From: Cystobasidium ongulense
Taxonomy: Eukaryota; Basidiomycota; Cystobasidiomycetes; Cystobasidiales; Cystobasidiaceae
Length of the DNA: 64,000 nucleotides
Assembly (NCBI GenBank): GCA_022835595.1
Contig: BQUP01000002.1
Location: 930,001-994,000 of the forward strand
Direction: 5' to 3'
Positions 35,833 to 47,496 of this stretch are shown one piece after another. The position numbers and the translations under genes are program-made. The stretch's first letter is position 1, and every line of letters starts with the position of its first letter. The notes under the pieces were generated by a model. That model saw only the letters and a list, made by a program, of their open reading frames with translations. It was not told where the DNA came from and did no database searches.

Positions 35833-36369
35833 GTTGACAAGTATCGCGATATCGATTGTCCCAGCGTTGCAGTTGTCTCGACCGGTAAAGGCAGGCAAGG
35901 TCTATGACCAGTCAATCATTGGATGAGAAGAGCAAGCAATGAAAGGCCGATTAGACGCCATATACTCGAGTTTGCCTGAGTTGAAAAGACATCGACCACT
36001 CTGAAAGCAAGCTTTCAAGATAAACCGCGTGACTTGCTTGACGCCACCTAACAAGTGAATGTTTCGGAAGAATGCAACTATTGCGCAAGGGCTGATATAC
36101 ATGCAAAGATTTGGGCGACAACAGTACTTTTAACCCCTCCAGACTAATCACTTTACTTGCCGACATAGGTTCCTCCCCGAATCGACTTGGACTGCAGATA
36201 ATAATAATCAGACTTGTAATCTCATAACGGACGGATACTCTATAGGCGATCAAACTTACTCCCACACAATGTCGGTTCCAGCCACGAGCTCACAAGACTG
36301 TCACATGGAACAAGTCGTCAATTTCAAGCTGGGACGCGCATTATTGAAGAATGTAAGAGGTTTGAAAGC
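35833..36369. other. intergenic
   Basis: The promoter of the MGMT gene and the 3' flank of BTN1, both reverse. A reverse-strand frame containing MSASKVISLEGLKVLLSPKS (36164 downwards) is open for about 70 codons but shows no domain or splice support; I leave it uncalled. Confidence 0.45.
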
Positions 36370-38480
36370 TCACCTAGCAGCTAATATACCTAACGTATCA
36401 GCGAAACCAACGCAAGCCATTCTAAATTCTCTTCTAGCTAATATATCACCTTTTGATAATGCAAGATTTTCGTTTTCTTCAATAAGTCCAACTCTTAAAT
36501 ACGCGTTTACATAAGCTGTTCCACCGAATAAACCTTCTAATGCGATGAGTAAGGCACATGCTCCAATTGCATACACAGGTCCGAATATTGATGTGAATAA
36601 TTGTTGTGTACTTTCTAGCAGACCTACGATGAGAACTAGGAATTGGAGAAGGGATGGGAGGGGTATCAAATGCGCTGGTAGAGGAGGAACGTGAAAGATT
36701 ACAATGCTTGAGCGGGAGAAGAACACGAAGGTCTGAGAATGCACATGGTAGACTGATCAGTGTCGTGCACTCTTAGGCGAGGCGCTTCTGTTAGCTGACC
36801 TGGTACACGAGCTGCCAGAGTGGATAGTCTGCGTATACAGGAAGCGCACAGTCAGAACAATAAGTTCTGTGTAGGATACGCATGCGTATACTCACAATCG
36901 CTAAGCTTCTTGATGATACTCCCCACTATAGGATGCTGAAGCGCATCAGGGACGGGATAAATTAAAGTAGGGGATACACCAGTATTAACGGTATACTAAG
37001 GAGCGATTTAATCACAAAAAAGGGAATACTGATTTAGCTTTTTTGTTTTTTCAAAGCGGGACAAAAGAAGAGCCGGCAATAATTAGCTATATGAAGGGAT
37101 CAAACTGTTCTACTCACTTCTGCGAAGTATACCACAAAAAGAGGCATCATAAAAGGCCAAAATAAAGGCTTTGCAATTTCCATCTTTTCTTTCGTAGAGA
37201 GATTTGGTTTTAATACTGGAGAGATGTTGTCGAGCATACCTGTTCCTGGAGTTGGTGGTAGCATTATAGTTGCTGTATCATCTACATTATCATCTTCCTC
37301 TTCTTGTACTATTGTCGAAGGACGGTTTGATGTTTGAGATGTGGTGATCTCATTATCGTCTTCGGATGCTGAGACGGACATGTAAGAAGTACTTTGCGAG
37401 CGAAATATTGTTGATTGTGGTAAGAGGAGGAAATAGACTAGACCCATGCAGATGGGAAGGACCTTTTGTAGAACAAGAGGATAAGCACGAGTCAGCTACT
37501 CATAAAGGATTCTGAGAATGTCCTAAGATAGGAATATAACGTGAGCTCACTGAACTAAGTGAAATACCAGTTTTTACACCTAATCCTCTCAATTCCCACC
37601 ATAATCCAGCACCTACAAGACCAGCAGCACCAGTACCAGAAGAGAACCAGCCAACAGCAAGCTTAGAATACTCATCATTATGATAACATGTCGTCCTTTG
37701 TAAGAATGTCATTTCTCCTAATCCTGATGAAAATGATGCCAGTGCTATTCCGAATAGACGGGGTGAGATTGTATTTGAGGTCGCTACGAGCTGTGACACA
37801 TGCGGTCATCATTTAGTATTTGTATGGATATGGGTATAAGTAGGAGATATGGAAGCACTTACAAGTATACCTAAGAAGGAAAGTAGAGAACATCCAGTCA
37901 CTCGACGACCGTACCGAACACGACCAGGGACGAAATAAGGCCATCCGACTTTGACGAGGAGAGCTGGTGTGATATTTACGAATAGTATGACTCCTTTGGG
38001 TACGTCCTGGCAGATCACAAGTTAATCAGCCTTCTTCTGCTCGTTGCGAACATTGACTTGTGACATACTGCCGGGACTAGATCCAGTGCTGCACTCAGTA
38101 TGATGACCTGCGGATTGTCAGCATTAGCTTGCGAGTCAATAGGAGACTCTGTGGGGGAATGCAATCTGACATAGAGCACGTTGCTATACAACGAGAGTAG
38201 GTGGGAGGATAGTCCTCAATCAGCCTATGCACTCTAGTACGCGTACAAGCAAAGCGCACTTGAGCAGGCCCAAGAGGAAGAAGCTAGCAGAGAACTTCCT
38301 GAGTGCAGTCTTGAGTATCATGTTATCATCTCTGTTCGTTGATGGACCAAGTAGAGGACCGGAGGAGCCATCATCCGCGTCTCGCATGTGTAGGTGGTCG
38401 TCGGTCGATTGGAAACGTTCAACTGGAGACGATGGCGAAGACGGACTAGCTTGACCTGGGTAGGCGTGGACTGTCGGCAT
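36370..38480 (-). CDS. BTN1: battenin / CLN3 family lysosomal-vacuolar membrane protein Btn1
   Basis: A polytopic vacuolar membrane protein related to human CLN3 (Batten disease); yeast Btn1/Yhc3 affects vacuolar pH and arginine uptake. The ~45-residue cytosolic N-terminus (MPTVHAYPGQASPSSPSSPV) is followed by KFSASFFLLGLL at the first membrane helix. VPKGVILFVNITPALLVKVG and RVTGCSLLSFLGIL are next, and then the CLN3 signature RLFGIALASFSSGLGEMTFL. GWFSSGTGAAGLVGAGLWWE is the second conserved block. A luminal or cytosolic loop of about 100 acidic residues (EEEDDNVDDTATIML) lies mid-protein. The C-terminus includes YAIGACALLIALEGLFGGTA and GLIEENENLALSKGDILARR. About eight introns. The family is certain; a few exon joins in the 37.0-37.1 kb area are approximate. 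Confidence 0.9.
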
Positions 38481-38875
38481 GCGGACACGCTGCCATGGAG
38501 TATGTCAGCTCAGGTTAGTGACCCGATGGAGGCTGTTCAAGTTGGAGAGAGCGACAAAGTAGGCGCGAGCTGCTGTCCTCATCTTCAAGCAGGCTCTGTG
38601 TCCCATCACGTGTATGGATGGGGTGGGAATGGAGTTATCGCATGAGTGCATGGCCTGCTCACACTGCCGAGCAAGGTGCACTGCACTCAGTCCTGTCACT
38701 GCAGAGTAGGTCTTATCAGATTGTCGGAGATGTCCTTCCTCTAGACTTCCCCCGATTGCCTTTGCTGCCATCATCGTCGCCATCTTCCATCTTCCATCTC
38801 ACCACGAGCTTGTGCTTGCATCAATCAATACCACCAACCCACACTTCAAACACCGCCAACACACATCCACCCACC
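38481..38875. other. divergent promoter region of BTN1 and a LEA-like gene
   Basis: No gene supported. The last ~100 bases before 38876 are a pyrimidine/A-rich leader (caccaacccacacttcaaacaccgc interrupted), very like the leader of the related gene at 40257. Confidence 0.5.
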
Positions 38876-39726
38876 ATGCAGTCCTTCGCCATCAGACAGA
38901 CAGCCCGCTCAGTCGCAAGAGTCGCTGCAACCACGCCCCGATCAAGCCCATTCTCCACGAGTGCCCTGCTCAGAGATGCAGGCAAGCCTGATGCAGCGGG
39001 TGACTCGATGAAGCGTGGTGCTCAGAATGTAGGTGTGCTCTGTCTTCGTGCTGCTCTTCTTTGGTATATCCTCGCGTTACCTGAGAACTGGGGATAGCCT
39101 GCCTGCCTAGCTGGCCATGTGCCTAGACGCATTTCCGACATCGCCATCGACGAGGCATACGATATCATGGGCTGACACTTTGTGCTGCTTTGTCCAATGG
39201 GATCGTAATCTACAACTCATACATCTCCAATTAACATACCCTCCCTCTCCCTCCTGCCACCTCCCCCCATCCTGTCACTCCGCCCCCGCATAATCAACGA
39301 TCCATGGATGCCACCCATCGCGCCTTTCCCAATCAATCACAGACCGGCAAAGCTGCAAGCTCAGCAGGCAAGTTTGTCAAAGAAGCACTCAAGGATGTAG
39401 GTGATGCCGCAAAGGGAATCTTTACAGAGGGAAGACGCGAAGGAAAGGTGAGTTTGGGAATTGGTCATTTTGGGGACCAGTACCAAGCACAGTAGGCTAA
39501 TTCATTGGTTTCTTGTACTAGGAGTATCGCAAGGAAGCAGTCAGTACAGTATAATGGCTTTCATCACTGGCTTGAAGCTGACCAATCGTTCTTGTCTTTC
39601 ATACTTCCAGGGAGATGCAATCAAGAAAAGAGGTCAGCGATGGTGTGTTCATCTAACAAGTGAAGGTCTGACTAACACACTACACTTATCTCAATCGACA
39701 ATACAGTCTCATCGCAGAAGGATTAA
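38876..39726 (+). CDS. small mitochondrial LEA-like protein, first of a neighbouring pair
   Basis: About 105 residues in five exons. Exon 1 encodes a textbook matrix presequence: MQSFAIRQTARSVARVAATT, Arg-rich and amphipathic, ending with SSPFSTSALLRDAG. After a ~310-base intron come TGKAASSAGKFVKEALKDVG and DAAKGIFTEGRREGK, then the tiny exons EYRKEA and GDAIKKR, and an end VSSQKD. The Ala/Lys/Glu/Gly repeats with no hydrophobic core are typical of LEA-type or CsbD-like stress proteins that are unfolded when wet and helical on drying. The last exon junctions are tentative. The ORF at 39304 (MDATHRAF...) could be an alternative start inside intron 1. Related in plan and presequence to the gene at 40257. 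Confidence 0.66.
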
Positions 39727-40256
39727 AATCGTCCAATTCATCAAAGGGTCTGAACATTTCAAGCTAGTGTATATTCCGCAAATAGTCAGGTTGTTTCAAC
39801 GACTCCCGCAACTAGGAATGGAAAGGGAAAGGCTTTGTGTCAGATTATACAGGCCGTAGTTTCATTGGAAGCTATACGCAGCTCATTGTGTCTTCAAACC
39901 TTGCAATATAAATGAAGATATATAGATGCATGTGTCGTCGGCGGCCCCGCCCCAATTGTCCGTGCAGTGGATGCTTTCTTTGCTTGCAAGGACAGGCCAG
40001 GTGCGACTGATGACTCCAGCTTGCTCTCATACTGCTGTCATGTGGAGCTATCGTAGTCCGTTTAAATAGTCACGACACATTTCGCTTGACATGCTCGCCA
40101 CTATTTGCTATTTCGATGACGTCGGAAGGGTTGGCTTGACAGCTTTCATTTATATTCCAAGTTATTCCCTCTCTTCTCTTTCTGTCCATCCGTTAACTTG
40201 CTGCTTATCTTGATTAACCTACAACCTATACACACAACACACCACTACTTTCCACC
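39727..40256. other. intergenic between the two LEA-like genes
   Basis: The 3' flank of the first LEA-like gene and promoter of the second. A palindromic gacgtc core (gatgacgtcggaag) lies at about 40116-40130, resembling a CRE/ATF-type site, and a TA-rich leader follows. No gene seen. Confidence 0.45.
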
Positions 40257-41181
40257 ATGCAGGCCATCCGTCAATCCACATTCGCACTCTCCCGACGCGC
40301 AGCTTTCGTAGCTCCTCAGGCGAGACGTGCCGCCCTCTTCTCCACCTCGAGAATCGCATTCGAAGAGAGCCCAATCAAAGAGACTGCTCAGAAGGTGCAT
40401 ACTTTCTGAAATGTGTCTGCAATGTCGCTATTTGTCGTTCGTTGAGCTAATGAAGCAATCCTGTCCCGTCCCGTCCCCTCATGTCGATCTTGCTCGCCAA
40501 TCACCCTCCATCGATAACTCGGAATAGGTCAACAAAGCAGCTGGAGAAGCCATCCTCAAGGGTGTCATCGGTGCGTACTTTTCTTATTTGTCAGCCGTCC
40601 TTCCCGCTTACAAAAGCTGACCTCTCAACTGCTACCAAAACTACCTCAATTACGTCTGGCTTGTACCATTCGCCACACCGCTTGCACGAATCATATATAT
40701 ATATATCTTTACAGAGCCCGCTGAGAAGGTCTCTGAAACTGTAAAATCAGCAGTAGGAGGAGCAACAGCCCAAGCATCTCAAAAAGCTGAAGAATTAAAA
40801 CAAGATGCAAAGGGAGCCGCCAACGAAGCTGGTTACAACGCCGATCAAATGAAGGCACAAGCATCTCAAAAAGCTGAAGAAGTGAAACATGACGCAAAGG
40901 GAACCGCCAACGAAGCTGGTTATAACGCTGACTCATTGTCAGCTCAAGCATCTCGTAAAGTTGGTGAATTAGCAGAAGATGTTAAAGGTTCTGCTACAAA
41001 CGCTGGTTATACTGCTGAACAAGTAAAGCTTGAAGCTCAGAAGAAGGCTAACAATCGTAAGCATCTATCCACATTAGAATTGGGATGTTCAACTCGACAA
41101 GGAAGTAGTCATGCTAACTTTCATATGCCCTTAACTTTCCCGTTGCTAGTTGCTACTGAAGCTAAGAAGGCTGCTCAGTAA
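40257..41181 (+). CDS. mitochondrial LEA-like protein with three 29-residue repeats
   Basis: About 180 residues. Exon 1 gives a strong matrix presequence (MQAIRQSTFALSRRAAFVAP, then RRAALFSTSRIAFEESP, with an Arg-x-x-Phe-Ser-Thr style cleavage site). Exon 2 is VNKAAGEAILKGVI. Exon 3 holds three near-perfect 29-residue repeats, starting AQASQKAEELKQDAKGAANE and each containing an Asn-Glu-Ala-Gly-Tyr or Thr-Asn-Ala-Gly-Tyr core, followed by LEAQKKANN and the end VATEAKKAAQ. The repeats are 11-mer-like amphipathic helix makers as in LEA group 3 proteins. A matrix-located desiccation or cold protectant is the natural inference. The neighbour at 38876 shares presequence style, leader sequence and composition, so they look like diverged tandem relatives. 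Confidence 0.82.
40768..41028 (+). repeat. three tandem 87-bp coding repeats
   Basis: Repeat units start at 40768, 40855 and 40942, each exactly 87 bases and each encoding 29 residues beginning Ala-Gln-Ala-Ser. Units 1 and 2 are almost identical in protein; unit 3 is more diverged. Confidence 0.9.
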
Positions 41182-41492
41182 AGGGAATCAGTGCACATCT
41201 CCAGAGACCAGCGTAGATATACAAAGACTGTGATGTAGCTTCTATTCTTGTGACGATCTATTACATAACCATTGCAATTTCATTTGCTTTAATCACATTT
41301 TCAGTTTCCTTATTTTTTGAAAATTTGCTTATTTCTGATATTTGCTTATGTCTGATATTTGCAACAACATGTGTCTCAAGGCCGCTAACAAAACAAACTG
41401 GGATTTCCATCTCTTCATTTTGCATCAATATTACCTGTGCATTTCTCCACTCCGAAATCCTCTCCAAAGATCGCTCCATGAGTTGAGATATA
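41182..41492. other. intergenic between convergent genes
   Basis: The 3' flanks of the LEA-like gene and DRG1. AT-rich with runs of T; no gene seen. Confidence 0.5.
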
Positions 41493-42971
41493 CTAAGTAT
41501 TGGTAAACAAAGCAACGACATCTTCATCCGCTACTTTATGATGTAAACCAACTCTATGAGCAGCTGGATTAAATCTAGAAGATCTACCATAAACTAGAGC
41601 ATATTTAAATTTAGATGCAATAGATCTATGAATTGCATTTGCTACATCTTCTATTGTTGCATCTTTTTTGACTACTATTGGATCAGTTAAATCAACAGCT
41701 CGACCTCTTGGTTTTGTGAATATTCTGAGTAGGCCAAGTTGCTGTGTTGAATGTAAGAAGAACGAGATGAGAAGAAAGGTCAGTTTTTTGAGATATTCGT
41801 ACCGGCGAGATTCCATTCGGCTAGCATTCAGGTTCAACAATGCTTACCTGCCAAATGGCTTTTTTCAGACCATCCAGATTCAATTCCATGTTGACAGAGC
41901 ACACAACTGTATAAGGTTGACGTGCTAAGCGATCCACTTCTTCCATTGTTATGGTGTCGATCTTATTGTAGAGGTATAGGCAATTCACGTAGCGTCGATT
42001 TCCGATTAGAACATCGATGAATTCGTCCACTGTGACGTCTTCTCGGATATAAACGTCCATATTATGTAGCTTATTCCCGGCAAGCTGTGTGAACAATATA
42101 AAGTCAGGTGACATGAAGACAAGGGGAGAATGAGATGAGAAAAGGTACTCACAATAGTTCGTATTGTCTTTTCATCAATTTTTGTCAAAGGAACAGTATG
42201 AGAAATACTAACACCACCCGCTTTTTTAGGTTTTAATAAAATATCAGGTTTCTTTCTATTCAATCTAATACCAATAGTTTCCAATTCAATTTCTAATAAT
42301 CTTTTTTGTTCTTCTGCTTTATTAACATCTAAGACCATTAAAATTAAATCTGCAGTTTTTGCAACTGCAACGACTTGTCTACCTCTACCTTTACCATTTG
42401 CTGCGCCTTCAATAATACCAGGTAAATCTAATAATTGTATTCGTGCTCCTTCCATTTCTAATACTCCTGGTACTGCTGTTAACGTTGTAAATGAATAGGC
42501 TGCAACTAATGATTCTGTTGTCGTTATTTTGCTTAATAATGATGATTTACCAACTGATGGAAATCCTATTAATGCTACTCTTGCATCACCTGATTTTGTA
42601 ACATCGAAACCCTCTCCTGGTTTACCACCTTTTGCCGCTGGTTCCAGTAGCTGGGCCTGGTGGAAGATGGAAACAGAGTATATTAGCAGACGGAATCAGA
42701 TCTCTAAAAAGTCATGGTATACGTACTCGTAGTTTAGCAAGCTTCGCTTTTAGTAGGCCAAGATGGTACCTATTCTCACAAACGTCAGTGCCGTGTTCCT
42801 CCTCGCATTGAAACAGTGACATACTCAGTAGCTTTATTCTTCTGAGTCCTAGACATCTCAGCCTCAATTTCCTGGATCTTCTCGAGCTGTAGATTATGCA
42901 TAGGTGCCGTACATCAGCGACTGCTTGCACGAATACTGTCGTAACTGCCACTGTATACTCACGACACCCAT
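41493..42971 (-). CDS. RBG1: developmentally regulated GTP-binding protein DRG1/Rbg1
   Basis: A ribosome-associated TRAFAC GTPase that, with its Dfrp1/Tma46 partner, helps stalled ribosomes. The N-terminus MGV is spliced to LEKIQEIEAEMSRTQKNKAT and YHLGLLKAKLAKLR. G1 is ALIGFPSVGKSSLLSKI, G2 lies in SFTTLTAVPGVLE, G3 is LLDLPGIIEGAANGKGRGRQ and G4 is YLYNKIDTITMEE. The inserted helix domain reads LNRKKPDILLKPKKAGGVSI. The C-terminal TGS domain is LLRIFTKPRGRAVDLTDPIV with GLHHKVADEDVVALFTNT at the end. About 370 residues, as expected. Five or six introns, the first right after the third codon. Divergent from LCP5. Confidence 0.94.
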
Positions 42972-43374
42972 GATGGCTGATTTCAAGCAGGTTCAAAGAT
43001 CAAAGAGGATTCCTGCCTTATATATTAAAGCCTCGCCTTCGTTGTTGCTGAAGTATCGAAGTAGCACGCTATGCAACCCTTATGTGCTGTTCTTGCCAGG
43101 CCCTTGAGACTCTTGCTCCCGTACCGCAGCCAGTAAGAGACAGAGATCAGGCCGGCAGACTCGCGCGTCTTGGTGGTCTTCTGTCCAAGCGTATGTCAAG
43201 GCAGTTATTGTTCCTCTGCCTGGTTTGTGCAGAATCAAGGCATACACTTGTCCGTGGAGTCGTCGATTGGCTTTTTCGAGGATTTCAAGATCACGCATTT
43301 CAACGAGAACTGCCTGCTCTCTTGTCACCATTCACTATAGCCATCAACAACATTCAGTAGAGACGTACTCCACC
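42972..43374. other. divergent promoter region, DRG1 and LCP5
   Basis: Open frames on both strands cross this stretch but match no family. Both neighbours serve ribosome production or translation, so a shared promoter is plausible. No known motif was identified. Confidence 0.45.
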
Positions 43375-44706
43375 ATGGCTGAAGCACTTCCTGACCTCGC
43401 TCTGTACGAGAGCACTCTCGCATCAATGTCAAAATCTGCAGAGAGCGTGGCGAATCTACTTTCCGAGTCTGCACAAGATTTACCAGCATACTCGAATGGT
43501 ATTTCACTACTATCACTGAAAAACTCAATACTACTATCATACATGCACAACATGGCTTTACTAGCTTTATGCAAGCTAGAAGGACGGTCATTAGAAAAAG
43601 ACGATCAAGTTAGAAAAACATTAGTTGAACGATTGATTAAAGAAAGAGTCATACTGGAAAAGATTAAACCTCTAGAAGCTAGATTGAGATATCAAGTAGA
43701 TAAACTCGTAAAGAAGGCTGAAGATGCAGATAGAATTGAAGCAGAAGGTGGTAATCCTGAAGATGATGAAGAGATTGGAAATGGTAGGTTGTACATTTCA
43801 CTGAGCGACGTACAGCTTCGGAACTAACCTGGTGCTACTTTCTTCTAACAGATCCTTTGGCCTTCAAGCCCAATCTTGCTGGGTTCGGTGCTGCTAACGG
43901 CAGTGATGATGAAGACGCTACTCCCAAAGCTGGCTCGAGTGGCATTTATAGACCTCCTAGACTGGTTCCCTTGCCCTTCACTGAAGACTCAAGAGGTAAG
44001 AGAGCATATAACAATGTAATCCTTCGGACTTTTGGTTAATCAACGTCTTCTGTCTTGACATTGCAGCTGGCAAGAAGACCCGCGAAAGGCCTGCTGCGAA
44101 TGCACTTGTTCGCGATATGGCCTACTCTCTCACGAACGCTGGCTCAAATCCATACATTGAATCAACGTCTGGTCTGGGCGTAACACCGACTTTGAAGTCA
44201 CGGAAAGCATCCAAACTAGCAGAGATTGAACGATACGAGGAGGATAATTATACTAGAATCTTCATGAACAAGAAAGATGCTAAGAGACGTAGAATGGACG
44301 AAGAGGATCTTGCTCTTGGTGGTACAGGTTCGAGAGAGGATCTTATGGCAGGCTCTAAGGGAGTTAGAGGTCATAGAACTCATGGATTCGAGAATGAATT
44401 CAATGATCTGCTGGGTGGAATCGCCAAGAAGAACAAGACTGGAGCTGCAGACGGGTGCGTCGGATCGGAAGTATCGACTATTTGATTTACAGAGACTGAC
44501 ATGGTTTGTCTGTTCACTTCTATAGCTACGATGGTCTACGAGCAATACGAAGACCGAAAGAAGCAGTCGACACAAATACCGAACTTGTCAATACCAACGG
44601 TATTCAATCTGGAGAGGGAGGCAGACAGAAGAAGGGCAAGTTTGATAATGCACTTCGTAGACAGGCTCAAAGCAAGAGTCGGTCAACTAAACGCAAGAAT
44701 GCATAA
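43375..44706 (+). CDS. LCP5: Lcp5/neuroguidin, Sas10/Utp3 family
   Basis: A nucleolar U3 snoRNP (small subunit processome) factor needed for 18S rRNA maturation. The N-terminal Sas10/Utp3-C1D helical domain is seen in SNGISLLSLKNSILLSYMHN, MALLALCKLEGRSL and ERVILEKIKPLEARLRYQVD. Next is DPLAFKPNLAGFG, an acidic patch (SDDEDATPK) and the family motif IYRPPRLVPLPF. Then SNPYIESTSGLGVTPTLKSR, IERYEEDNYTRIFMNKKDAK and a basic tail ending RSTKRKNA. Four exons with introns in phase; the last intron falls in the Gly before Tyr-Asp-Gly-Leu. About 360 residues, as in yeast Lcp5. The start is the ATG at 43375 with a good ccaccATGG context. Confidence 0.93.
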
Positions 44707-44962
44707 TCTGCTTATACGCCTTCACATGTCTGTAAAATTACTTGATACAGTTTATACTTTGTGTTTTGTCTTGGGATGGAAATCCAGACAGGACAACGCA
44801 TGTCACCATGCTACTAGTGCTCACACCCTCGCTGCTTGCCGTTTTGCATCGTCTTGTATGCTCACCGCTGGTCGATCGTCCCTTCAGCCAATCTTTGCCA
44901 TGGGATTTGGCCGGCTCGACGGTTTGCCTTGCCATCCACCCATCGACAGGAGAACCCGCACC

Positions 44963-46122
44963 ATGGCGTCAACGAGGGCCACATCAATAGCTGGAAGAGC
45001 GCTGTGGAGCGGCGCATCGTCTGCGAGGAATGGCGCGCCCATCGCTGGCGTTGCGGGCAGAGCTGCTCTCGAGAGGCAGCAGCATCAGAAGACGGTGGGA
45101 AGGATGCTGTCGACAAGCGCAAGGAGGAGCATTGGTGAGTGCAGCTTCAACCTTGCCTTTGCAGTGCCATGGCAGCACGCTGACAAGACGATCTGTCGTG
45201 CTCGCAGGTGTTGTGCCCGAGATGGGCGAATCTCCCTATATCGAGAGAGCAGGCATCGACCCAAAGACCAAGTACACAGCACTCCAACAACCACTTCATG
45301 AATACGGAAGCTACCTCACAACATGCCTACCCAAGTTCATCCAACAATACAGTGTCGTCAAGGACGAGCTGACTCTCTACATTCCGCCCGAGGGTGTCAT
45401 CCCAGTCTTGACGTTCCTAAGAGACCACACAAATTGTCAATACAAGTCTGTTATGGATATCTGTGGTGCCGATTATCCTACTAGACACAATAGATTCGAA
45501 GTAGTTTACCATCTACTCAGCTATAGATTCAATTCTAGGATCAGAGTAAAGACTTATGCGGACGAAGTTACGCCGGTACCCAGTGCTTGTGGATTGTTCA
45601 GAGGTGCAGATTGGTGAGCTATCTGAAATGAGACTACTTAGACATTATAGTACTAAGATGCCTTTCCTCACACGAAATAGGTACGAGCGCGAAGCTTACG
45701 ATCTCTACGGCATCTTCTTCATCGGCCATCCCGATCTACGACGCATCCTCACAGACTACGGCTTCGAAGGTCACCCATTGAGAAAAGATTTCCCGTTGAC
45801 AGTGAGCTGGAGTGTTTCTCTTCTATTCGTGCGCACCGGCTGACACATTGACATTGCGCTGCAGGGCTATACTGAAGTCCGTTACGATGAAGAAAAGAAG
45901 CGAGTCGTTTCAGAACCACTTCAATTATCACAGGCGTTCCGAAACTTCGAAGGCGCTTTGAGGTGAGCTCGATCTACTTATCGTGTTGCTCTTGTGATAC
46001 TGACGCTATGTTCTCTCTCCAGTCCATGGGAACAAGTGGGGCCTGGAACAGACACCCGGCCGGAAGCGTACAAGCTCAAAGAGCCTGAACCACCAAAGAA
46101 AGAAGGTGAAGCGAAGAAGTAG
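44963..46122 (+). CDS. NADH dehydrogenase (complex I) 30 kDa subunit, NDUFS3/NuoC
   Basis: A core matrix-arm subunit of respiratory complex I. The presequence [20 protein letters not shown] ends near [10 protein letters not shown]. The mature part begins [20 protein letters not shown], then [40 protein letters not shown] and [12 protein letters not shown]. The family signature is in [40 protein letters not shown] and [20 protein letters not shown], with LSQAFRNFE after it. A charged C-terminal tail ([12 protein letters not shown]) ends the protein. Five or so exons. Its presence says the organism has classical complex I, unlike Saccharomyces or fission yeast. Confidence 0.94.
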
Positions 46123-46683
46123 TTACTCTTCGACTCGACGCTCGCGATAGGAGATATATCTGTCCAGAGAAGAGACTGAAACCTAATCGAGCAATGCAGC
46201 CTGCCGTTTGTATGACTTTTGATCCTCACAAGCGCAATCAGAACAAATCACAAAGATCGCCCAATCAACCGGAGTTTCGCTGATAACGATGTAATTTAAG
46301 CCTCACTATATCTGCTACAGCTCTCTGATCGACAAACATCACCTTATTTGGTCAACATCGACATAACGCATCATCAGATCTGTCTTCGGTCGACGAATCT
46401 AGAGCTCCGGCCGACGGCAGAGGACAAATTTTTTTAGCTGAAAATCCTGGGCACCCTTCCTAGCATACTCTTATACTGACGACCGGTGGACCGGTGGGGC
46501 GACAGCCTGCATAGCACGAGCACCTGCTCCCTTTCTCACCAAAAGGTGATCAGCCAATGCACACAGGTTTCTCTTTCATCTTTCATATTCTGCGTTGTTG
46601 GGCTTTTGGGCATCATCTTTAAGGTTACATTGCAGGGCATGCACATTCTCCTGGTAATATTCAGTCCAGCTTTACAGTCATCT
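46123..46683. other. intergenic
   Basis: Only short frames on either strand. An inverted-repeat-like accggtggaccggtgg spot occurs near 46483-46498. No gene supported. Confidence 0.5.
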
Positions 46684-47140
46684 CTGGAGCGCTTCAAAGG
46701 CGTCGACAACACGCCATGAAGATAGCTCGCGCAACATACTCTGATGTGCGCTAGTCGCTCGGCTCATGTTGCGCTTGACTGCCGCTTGACCCGGCATGTG
46801 TCCTACTTGCAACCTTTGTCTATGCAGAGCCGGGCAATACTGTTGCAATGGAGTTCTACCGCTGGAGATATGGGAGCTCATCTCTGATTCGCTGATGTCG
46901 CCCTATGAACAGGTGCAACAAACTCTCTCACTTCTCTCTCTTTCCTTTCAACTTTACAGAGCCCGAGAGTGACAAGGACAACAAAGCCTCCGCTTTGATC
47001 CTGCATCCAAGCTCCACCACTACTCAAACATATACGGTAGCAAGTGCACAATCGTTTCCTGCTCACATTCCTTGACAGACTAGCCAATCTCCTTGAACAC
47101 GACCATCAGCATCGTGCGAAATACATCGATAGTAAGTTTC
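46684..47140. repeat. duplicated promoter/leader block, copy 1
   Basis: About 450 bases almost repeated at 49190-49643, in the same orientation, including the shared gcgtcgacaacacgcc, the CT-rich stretch before an acttacag-like tract, and the exon end catcgata before a gtaagttt donor. By eye about nine bases in ten agree, with one small gap. Where copy 2 has TATAAAAA this copy has tatgaaca. The matched region ends at the 5' UTR intron donor just ahead of the gene at 47200. Confidence 0.85.
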
Positions 47141-47199
47141 TCTGAGGGAATATATACATGGCCTTGCCGGGTCTCTAAGGTTGTTTTCTTTCTGCGAAG

Positions 47200-47496
47200 A
47201 TGCCTTCCGTCTCGCTTGTGAACTCCGCTTATGTGAACCCGCTGATGATCGCGGTAACTGCCAGCGCCTTGACAGTGGTCTATGCAGCGCCTGCCCAGAC
47301 GTCCAAAGAAGACGAGTGCAACAGCAACGCAAACAATGGCTGGGTGCAAGCACTGATATTTGTATGTGGCATCTTCGCGGGTTATCTTGGCACCAAAGTA
47401 GTTGAATGGATAAAGGAAAGTTTGACCGACAGGGCAGTGGAGAAGGCGAAGAAGAAGGCGGAGAATGCGGAGATGGCGGATATGGCGAAGAACTGA
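47200..47496 (+). CDS. small secreted/membrane protein, paralogue 1
   Basis: 98 residues, intronless in the coding part. The start MPSVSLVNSAYVNPLMIAVT leads to a signal-like segment SALTVVYAAPAQTS, with Ala-x-Ala type cleavage. A hydrophilic patch (KEDECNSNANNG) is followed by a membrane helix VQALIFVCGIFAGYLGTKVV and a charged, probably helical tail (ESLTDRAVEKAKKKAENAEM). A 68-base intron (47132-47199) ends directly before the ATG, as in the second paralogue. I recognise no family. The upstream 450 bases are duplicated in front of the gene at 49701, whose protein shares only the first ~15 residues (Ser-x-Ser-Leu...Ser-Ala-Tyr-x-x-Pro-Leu) and the same layout. Likely product is a type I membrane microprotein of the cell surface or secretory pathway. 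Confidence 0.6.
   Translation: MPSVSLVNSAYVNPLMIAVTASALTVVYAAPAQTSKEDECNSNANNGWVQALIFVCGIFAGYLGTKVVEWIKESLTDRAVEKAKKKAENAEMADMAKN

Noticed and set aside
35951-36265. Reverse frame of 104 codons between MGMT and BTN1
   Set aside because: No family, opens from a non-ATG, and fits an untranslated spacer; kept only as a remark.
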